Below are positions 31,585 through 36,431 of a stretch of DNA of 36,431 nucleotides, one piece after another. Source of the stretch: DATJYV01 sp035499415. GTDB taxonomy: Bacteria; Bacteroidota; Ignavibacteria; UBA10030. A program made the translations under genes and the position numbers. The notes under the pieces are model-generated. The model was not told the origin of the DNA. It saw only the letters and a list, made by a program, of their open reading frames with translations, and did not search any database. The DNA lies in assembly GCA_035499415.1 (NCBI GenBank), contig DATJYV010000079.1, positions 1 through 36,431 on the forward strand, read 5' to 3'. How positions within the stretch are numbered: position 1 is the stretch's first letter; every line of letters starts with the position of its first letter.

Positions 31585-32412
31585 ATGGCTGAATCGATCG
31601 TAAAGAAATTTGAGGATTTGATCACAACGGGAACACAGCTCGTTCCGTTGGGAGGATTCGAATTTTCGGGATACAACGCGCGATTGCAGAATAAATATCT
31701 TGAATGGCGGAAGGGATGCCTTGAAACTCTCGAGCAGTCGGGCCCGATTGGTTTTCCGTATAAGAATAAGATCATCGGGGATCAGAACGGCGGATATTTT
31801 TTCCAATCCTCCGCGCAATTGATCCTGACCTGCATCAAGGAGCTCCATGAAAAGCTCAAGTCATCGCCGGAGCTCGCCGCCGCTGCCGCGACTGCTCCGC
31901 CGGCCGTCGCCGCATCACCGTCGGATTCCGGAAGCGCCCGAGTCCTGAAGCCACCGCCCAAACCGGCGACTGCGGCCGCTGCTCCCGCACCCGCTCCAGC
32001 GCCCGCGAAATCCGACGGGGCCGTGGGAAACAAGGTCTACGTCGTTGCAGAGCAAAACGACCCGCTGAAGGCACAGCTTTCCCAGTTTCTCTCGGACATC
32101 GGACTGGAAGAGATCGCCCTTAACCGCGCGCACGGACAAATGCTCGCCCTCGAAGACATCCAGGAACGCCCGGACGTCCGTTTCGCCTTTTTCGTGCTCA
32201 ACTCCGACGACATGACGTATGCAATGTTTGAGCTCGGGCATTTCGTCGGGAAGCTCGGCAAGGGGCGGGTGTGCGTCTTGCATATGTCGGACGTGAGTTT
32301 TCCCAAGAGCGTACCCGGCGCGAGCGTAAAATCGATCGTTGTCAAGCTCGAGGAGGCATCCCTGGGTATCATGAAAGAATTGAAAGGCGTCGGTTATCAG
32401 ATAAATTTCTAG
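31585..32412 (+). CDS. Protein with N-terminal accessory domain and C-terminal TIR-like domain (Cap12/PycTIR type)
   Basis: A 275-residue cytoplasmic protein without signal peptide or membrane segment. Residues 1-93 form a mixed domain (IVKKFEDLITTG ... YLEWRKGCLETLEQSG) that resembles accessory domains found before effectors of defence proteins. Residues 97-146 are an Ala/Pro linker. Residues 149-275 resemble the TIR-like nucleotide-binding domain of PF10137: KVYVVAEQNDPLKAQLSQFL, DVRFAFFVLNSDD, MFELGHFVGKLGKGRVCVLH and a closing LKGVGYQINF. Glu216 in FELG sits where the TIR catalytic Glu would be. The His/Gly of the usual first strand and the Arg-Gln-Asn loop before FELG are missing. It lies 18 bases after mqnEA and 3 bases before mqnC. 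Function unknown; NAD cleavage or nucleotide sensing is only inferred. Confidence 0.8.
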   Translation: MAESIVKKFEDLITTGTQLVPLGGFEFSGYNARLQNKYLEWRKGCLETLEQSGPIGFPYKNKIIGDQNGGYFFQSSAQLILTCIKELHEKLKSSPELAAAAATAPPAVAASPSDSGSARVLKPPPKPATAAAAPAPAPAPAKSDGAVGNKVYVVAEQNDPLKAQLSQFLSDIGLEEIALNRAHGQMLALEDIQERPDVRFAFFVLNSDDMTYAMFELGHFVGKLGKGRVCVLHMSDVSFPKSVPGASVKSIVVKLEEASLGIMKELKGVGYQINF

Positions 32413-32415
32413 CCA

Positions 32416-33546
32416 ATGACGATCCGGTCGATCACACAGAAAGCACGTGCTGGAATCCGATTAAGCCGCGAGGAGGGACTCTTCCTTCTGGCGAATGCCG
32501 AACTCCTCGAGCTCGGGGATCTGGCAAATGATGTTCGATTTAAAAAGAACCCTCGTCCGCTCGTGACCTACGTGCTGGACACCAACCCGAATTACACCAA
32601 TATCTGCACGGTCGATTGCATCTTCTGCGCGTTTTATCGCCATCCCGGCGAGGCGGGAGAGTACACGTACTCCGTAGACCACATGATTCAAAAATTCAAA
32701 GAATCTGCGGCGAGAGGCACGACGACCGTACTTCTTCAGGGCGGAGTAAATCCGGCGCTCCCATTCGAGTACTACGAAGAGATGGTTCGAAGAACGGTCG
32801 CCGAGGTCCCGCAGATCCACCCCCACTTCTTCTCCACCTCGGAGATCATTGGGATGTCTTCCGTTTCCGGCCTTCCCGTAGAAGACGTACTGCATCGGCT
32901 TTGGGCTGCGGGTCTTCGCACGCTCCCGGGCGGAGGAGCCGAGATCCTCTCGGACCGGGTCAAAACGAAGATCAGTCACAAGAAAGGAACCTCGGAGGAT
33001 TGGCTCAACGTCATGCGCATCGCTCACAGGATCGGCTACAAGTCAACAGCCACCATGATGTACGGTCACCTCGAAACGGACGAGGATATCGTTACGCATC
33101 TGGAGAGCGTCCGTGAGCTGCAGGATGAGACCGGGGGCTTCACGGCCTTTGTGCCGTGGTCGTTCAAACCGGGAAATACGCCGCTCGAAAAGATCATTCC
33201 CCACTATGCAACGGCCACGCGGTATCTCCAGATGATCGCATTTTCACGCGTCTACCTGGACAATTTTCAGCACATCCAGGCATCGTGGTTTTCCGAGGGC
33301 AAGAAGACGGGGCAGATCGCTTTACATTTTGGGGGAGACGATTTCGGCGGGACGCTCGCAGAGGAAAATGTGCACGCAGCGGCGAACTTCGTGAACAAGA
33401 CGAGCGCCGAGGAATGCCGGGACTTGATCCGGGAATCGGTCTTCGTCCCCGCTCAGAGGACGACTCTGTACGACATTATTCGCGTCGACGAGGAGCCGGC
33501 GCCGGCAAAGAGCCCGAACAGCGTGCTAGATGCCGTCGACCAGTGA
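32416..33546 (+). CDS. mqnC: Cyclic dehypoxanthinyl futalosine synthase
   Basis: Radical SAM enzyme that cyclises dehypoxanthine futalosine, the step after removal of the purine base. The 376-residue protein has the cluster motif Cys64-x3-Cys68-x2-Cys71 (CTVDCIFCAF). Conserved stretches are LLQGGVNPALPFEYYEE, HPHFFSTSEI, LPGGGAEILSDRVK and LQDETGGFTAFVPWSFKPGNT, with IQASWFSEGKKTGQIAL towards the C-terminus. It starts 3 bases after the TIR-like gene, implying coupled translation. Its last 21 bases overlap the convergent amidohydrolase gene. Confidence 0.95.
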   Translation: MTIRSITQKARAGIRLSREEGLFLLANAELLELGDLANDVRFKKNPRPLVTYVLDTNPNYTNICTVDCIFCAFYRHPGEAGEYTYSVDHMIQKFKESAARGTTTVLLQGGVNPALPFEYYEEMVRRTVAEVPQIHPHFFSTSEIIGMSSVSGLPVEDVLHRLWAAGLRTLPGGGAEILSDRVKTKISHKKGTSEDWLNVMRIAHRIGYKSTATMMYGHLETDEDIVTHLESVRELQDETGGFTAFVPWSFKPGNTPLEKIIPHYATATRYLQMIAFSRVYLDNFQHIQASWFSEGKKTGQIALHFGGDDFGGTLAEENVHAAANFVNKTSAEECRDLIRESVFVPAQRTTLYDIIRVDEEPAPAKSPNSVLDAVDQ

Positions 33547-34449
33547 GGCGGTGTTCTCGTAGAAAATTTTCTTGATGTCCGCCGTCGGGATGCGCATCTC
33601 CTGCGCGAGTTTCAGCTGATTGTCCACGATGTCGTAACGGTATCCGCGGGGGAGCATCCCGGAATCGGAACCGAAAAGAATCCTTCCCGAACCGAACACC
33701 TGCAATGTTTTCTGAAAGACCTGGCGAAGGTCGGGCTTTGAAGGATGCTCCGCCATCCACGAATTCGACCCTGCAGTGTCCACATACACATTCGTGCACG
33801 ATTTTCCCACCTCCAGCATCTCATCAAATTTTCCCGCTCCGAAATTCGGAATGATGAACCGAATCCCTGCAAATTTTTTCGCCACGGGGATAAGGTCCTT
33901 CGGATTTCCGAACTGGTCGTTCGTAACCGTCGGAATCCCGGCGTAATCGCGCGGCCGCAGGATGAGCTTCCCGAAATGGACGAACACAAGCCCTTTGCAG
34001 TCCTGCACCAGATTGTAGAGAGGGTAGAGCCATTCGTCGTTGACACCGATCTGATAGAGTGACGGATACAGCAGGATGCCTTTCAGCTTGTCCGTCTTCA
34101 AACGCTTCTCCGCGTTTTCCATCAGGACGTTCGAGTTGGGATCGACGGTGAACAGTCCCGCGAAACGATGGGGAAACGTCTGCACCGCTTTGACGACGGA
34201 CTCTTCATCGCCCGGCATGCTTCCAAATAACAGCAAACGTTCCAGTTTCCATTTGTCGATGATGTCGACCCACCGCTTGGCCAGCTGAACGGGATCCTCT
34301 CCCGGAATTTCAATGTGCCCCTTCGCCGCGAGGTTCCGCAGCTCCGTGCTAATGTCCGCACGGTTCGGCTTTTGTTTGACGAGGAACTTGAAGTAGGCGT
34401 TCGAGTAAAAGTGAACGTGCGCGTCGAACACCTTATAAAGTCCGATCAT
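33526..34449 (-). CDS. Amidohydrolase-2 family protein
   Basis: A 307-residue metal-dependent TIM-barrel protein of the amidohydrolase-2 group (ACMSD-like). The N-terminal HxH motif is FDAHVHFYSN (His11, His13); His158 (VFVHFGK) and Asp262 (LFGSDSG) fit the other metal ligands. The catalytic His usually found in the HxGG segment is replaced by Asn202 (IIPNFGAGKF). It is the last gene of the minus-strand unit, 18 bases after mqnD. No aminofutalosine deaminase or MqnB is in the window, so it could serve a missing pathway step. Known deaminases, however, belong to a different amidohydrolase branch, so this is speculative. It overlaps mqnC tail to tail. Confidence 0.8.
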   Translation of the reverse strand: MIGLYKVFDAHVHFYSNAYFKFLVKQKPNRADISTELRNLAAKGHIEIPGEDPVQLAKRWVDIIDKWKLERLLLFGSMPGDEESVVKAVQTFPHRFAGLFTVDPNSNVLMENAEKRLKTDKLKGILLYPSLYQIGVNDEWLYPLYNLVQDCKGLVFVHFGKLILRPRDYAGIPTVTNDQFGNPKDLIPVAKKFAGIRFIIPNFGAGKFDEMLEVGKSCTNVYVDTAGSNSWMAEHPSKPDLRQVFQKTLQVFGSGRILFGSDSGMLPRGYRYDIVDNQLKLAQEMRIPTADIKKIFYENTASLVDGI

Positions 34450-34467
34450 GGATTTCCGCGGCCGATA

Positions 34468-35307
34468 TCAGTACACGTGGAGAGAATTCATGGCGGGGAT
34501 AAGGTTCCGCTCCGCGGCGAGAGCATACAGCTTCTCCAGCCCCCGGAGTCCGCGCTCCCCCATATTGACCGTAAGCTCGCTCACGTACATTTTTACGAAT
34601 CTCGAACCCAGGTCCCGGTCAATGCCGCGTCCATACGCAAGCGCATACGGAATCGATTCGTTCTGATGCGTATAGCCGTAGTGAATGCTGTCCCTCAGGC
34701 CGTCGGATAATCGTCGCGCGAGGTCCTCTCCCAGGTCCTTTCGAACGACATCCAGGCCGAGCGGAAGGGGCAAGCCGCCGAACTGCTTCTTCCATAATTC
34801 GCCGAAATCGAGGATCTTCCTGAATCCCTGCTCGGCGTATGTGATCTGGCCTTCGTGAATCAGAACGCCCGCGGCAAACTCGCCGGACTTGACCCGCGAC
34901 ATGATCTCGTCAAACGGTACGTCGACATGGTCGACCCCTTCCGTAAAAATCCGGAACAGCAGGGTCGCCGTCGTGAGCTTCCCCGGCGTGGCGACTTTTT
35001 TCCCCCGCAGTTCCTTCAGCGATGAAAATCTGTCGGAGATCAAAACCGGGCCATAACCCTCGCCCATGCTTGCGCCCGAGGATAAGATCCAGTATTTGTC
35101 GGAAACATAGGAATACGCATGAGCCGAGATCGCCGTGAGCTCCAGTTCTCCTCGCAGTGCCCGGTCGTTGAGCGACTGGATATCCTCGAGGCGATGTTCG
35201 ATCGAGATGCCATCAAGCTTCACCTTCCCCGACGCGAGGCCGTAGAACATGAAGGCATCGTCCGGGTCGGGGCTGTGGCCCACACGGATTGTCCGGGAAG
35301 AAGTCAT
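34468..35307 (-). CDS. mqnD: 1,4-dihydroxy-6-naphthoate synthase
   Basis: Converts cyclic dehypoxanthine futalosine to 1,4-dihydroxy-6-naphthoate. The 279-residue protein belongs to the periplasmic-binding-protein-like MqnA/MqnD fold and carries the diagnostic N-terminus VGHSPDPDDAFMFYGL, the substrate-loop motif AISAHAYSYVSDKYWIL, GYGPVLISD, VATPGKLTTATLL and GVLIHEGQITYAEQG. The start overlaps the ubiE stop by 4 bases, so the pair is translationally coupled. Confidence 0.95.
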   Translation of the reverse strand: MTSSRTIRVGHSPDPDDAFMFYGLASGKVKLDGISIEHRLEDIQSLNDRALRGELELTAISAHAYSYVSDKYWILSSGASMGEGYGPVLISDRFSSLKELRGKKVATPGKLTTATLLFRIFTEGVDHVDVPFDEIMSRVKSGEFAAGVLIHEGQITYAEQGFRKILDFGELWKKQFGGLPLPLGLDVVRKDLGEDLARRLSDGLRDSIHYGYTHQNESIPYALAYGRGIDRDLGSRFVKMYVSELTVNMGERGLRGLEKLYALAAERNLIPAMNSLHVY

Positions 35308-36050
35308 GAGACGGGCTTGTGCGCGATGTAGATTGATGCGACGCCCAGAGTAAGCGAATGGATGCCGATGTCGCGGAAACCATGACGCTCAAGAAGCCCG
35401 CCGAATGCGGACCCATCGGGGAATTCGGAGACGGTTCGGGGAAGGTACGTATATGCCTCGCGATTTCTTGAAATCAGTCCGCCGACTCGCGGGAGGACCT
35501 GTCGAAAGTAAAAGCCAAAAATCGTGCCGAACGGCTCCGTCGTCGGTCGGGAAAATTCCATGACCAGCAGAATCCCCCCCGGACGAATCACGCGGAATGC
35601 TTCCCGAATTCCGGCATCAAGGTCTGAGAAATTCCGAACGCCGAAAACGACGGTTGCGGCGTCGAAGGCGGAGGAGGTGAACGGAAGCGATTCGGCCGCT
35701 CCCTCGCGAAGTGAGACGATTTCGGCGACCCCTGCGCGGGCGATCCGGCGCTTGCCGATGTGTAGCATCGCCGGAGAAATGTCCATTCCCACCACGGAAG
35801 CCGCTCCCAGCCGCGCAACCCGGACGGCAAAGTCCGCCGTGCCGGTTGCAATGTCGAGGACTGAAACGGGTCGGAACGGACGCAGCCGACGAATGGCGCT
35901 CGCGCGCCAGTAAAAGTCCAACCCGAAGCTCAGGACGTGGTTCAGAAAATCATACCGCGGGGCAATCGAGTCGAACAGCGCACGCACATATCCTTGTTCA
36001 TACGATGTGCGCCGCGCGCCGGTGTTTGGGGCAGTCGTCGACGCGATCAT
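35304..36050 (-). CDS. ubiE: Demethylmenaquinone methyltransferase, UbiE/MenG
   Basis: SAM-dependent C-methyltransferase performing the last step of menaquinone synthesis. The 248-residue protein has the Rossmann motif VLDIATGTADFA, the family sequences FDSIAPRYDFLNHVLSFGLD near the start, VFGVRNFSDLDAGIREAFRV, and GGILLVMEFSRP. Post-motifs include the YTYLPRTVSEFPDG stretch. It is the first gene of the minus-strand unit ubiE-mqnD-amidohydrolase and has its own promoter 30 bases upstream. Confidence 0.94.
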   Translation of the reverse strand: MIASTTAPNTGARRTSYEQGYVRALFDSIAPRYDFLNHVLSFGLDFYWRASAIRRLRPFRPVSVLDIATGTADFAVRVARLGAASVVGMDISPAMLHIGKRRIARAGVAEIVSLREGAAESLPFTSSAFDAATVVFGVRNFSDLDAGIREAFRVIRPGGILLVMEFSRPTTEPFGTIFGFYFRQVLPRVGGLISRNREAYTYLPRTVSEFPDGSAFGGLLERHGFRDIGIHSLTLGVASIYIAHKPVS

Positions 36051-36079
36051 TGCGGTAATTATTCGGGAAAAATCGAATC

Positions 36080-36108
36080 AATATACGGAAGTGTGTGTAG
36101 ATTTCCAA
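36080..36108 (-). promoter_or_regulatory. Promoter for ubiE-mqnD-amidohydrolase
   Basis: On the minus strand TTGGAA (36108-36103), 17-bp spacer, TATATT (36085-36080), about 30 bases before the ubiE ATG at 36050. It has the same architecture as the promoter of the plus-strand menaquinone genes. Confidence 0.6.
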
Positions 36109-36126
36109 CGTAAAAGGACCGGGGAG

Positions 36127-36250
36127 AGTGTCCTCGATTCAGTGTGTTCGAACTGATGACGTTCACAGAATCCGAATCTCCGCTCAAGGCGGACATGCCT
36201 CCGGCGCAAAGTCCGGCGTGGCGGCTGCTGGAATGGAAGTCGCCTTCGGA
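36127..36250 (+). repeat. Family A repeat, strongly diverged copy
   Basis: Begins with AGTGTCCTCGATTCAGTG, matching the family A right terminus (other strand of copy 1). It continues with GACGTTCACAGA and a GCCTCCGGCGCAAAGTCCGG segment close to the remnant near 9115-9140, and fades at GGAATGGAAG. It lies directly before the well-preserved copy, in the same orientation. It appears to be an older insertion. Confidence 0.5.
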
Positions 36251-36277
36251 CCGGGCACCGCGTCGTGACGGGGAAAC

Positions 36278-36409
36278 GGGTAGTGTCCTCAATTCAGCGG
36301 GCTCCAACGTATTAAGGAAGCGTCATGCTGAACTCGTTTCAGCATCTGACGTTCACAGACCCCGAACCAAGTTCGGGGTGACGGTTGCTTGGAAATAGGA
36401 CACTACCGG
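36278..36409 (-). repeat. Family A MITE-like repeat, copy 2
   Basis: About 130 bp, near-identical to 1157-1314 in reverse orientation: TAGTGTCCTCAATTCAGCGG at the left and TGGAAATAGGACACTACC at the right. It keeps the ATGCTGAA-CTCGT-TTCAGCAT hairpin (36325-36345). The outer palindrome CCCCGAAC-CAA-GTTCGGGG (36360-36378) lacks the two inner hairpins that copy 1 carries, a clean difference of about 30 bases. Confidence 0.75.
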
Positions 36410-36431
36410 GAAACGAGTGTCGTTGCATTTC

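Noticed and set aside
36144..36398. 84-codon frame near the right edge
   Set aside because: It runs through the decayed and intact repeat copies and contains only repeat-derived sequence.

Overview
The window is a gene-dense, roughly 57-60% GC (estimated by eye) stretch of a bacterial chromosome. Gene content suggests a Gram-negative member of the Bacteroidota/Chlorobiota/Ignavibacteriota (FCB) group: an Omp85 outer-membrane protein gene, a DUF3108 protein, HPr kinase without a phosphotransferase (PTS) operon, a YbeY whose last metal ligand is Asp instead of His, and futalosine-type menaquinone synthesis. The phylum is an inference. No tRNA, rRNA, CRISPR array, phage gene or transposase gene was seen.

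Layout. (1) 1-1072: 3' part of aroC (chorismate synthase), running in from the left edge. (2) 1450-8855: an HNH nuclease gene with its own promoter, then a tight series trpS, scpA, scpB, rluB, malQ, lysS. (3) 9263-13200: S41 protease, DUF3108 lipoprotein-like protein, gamma-class carbonic anhydrase-like protein and a metallo-beta-lactamase-fold hydrolase. (4) 13204-19414: a strong promoter and a structured ~180-nt stretch that may be a small RNA or leader, then an unrecognised protein, ybeY, smg/DUF494, topA, xerC-type recombinase, hpf and hprK. (5) 19825-26385: M23 peptidase, DUF2795 protein, an intrinsic terminator, a BamA/TamA-like Omp85 protein, holB and metG. (6) 26527-36050: menaquinone genes. 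The plus strand carries ubiA, ubiX, ubiD, an mqnE-mqnA fusion, a TIR-like protein and mqnC. The minus strand carries ubiE/menG, mqnD and an amidohydrolase-2 protein. The two blocks converge and overlap by 21 bases.

Together block 6 covers most of the route from chorismate to menaquinone: MqnA dehydration of chorismate, MqnE aminofutalosine synthesis, MqnC cyclisation, MqnD cleavage to 1,4-dihydroxy-6-naphthoate, UbiA prenylation, UbiX/UbiD decarboxylation and UbiE methylation. No MqnB (nucleosidase) or recognised aminofutalosine deaminase is present. aroC, which makes the pathway's starting compound, lies at the other end of the window. The most unusual feature is a 275-residue protein with a C-terminal TIR-like domain (Cap12/PycTIR type, known from anti-phage signalling). 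It is embedded, with 18- and 3-base gaps, between mqnEA and mqnC.

Intergenic regions carry two families of short non-autonomous repeats. Family A (termini around TAGTGTCCT) has copies at 1157-1314 and 36278-36409 plus decayed copies. Family B (14-bp inverted repeats) is at 19414-19735. The families share the same internal palindromic modules. Six promoters match a TTGnnn - 16/17 bp - TATnTT pattern.
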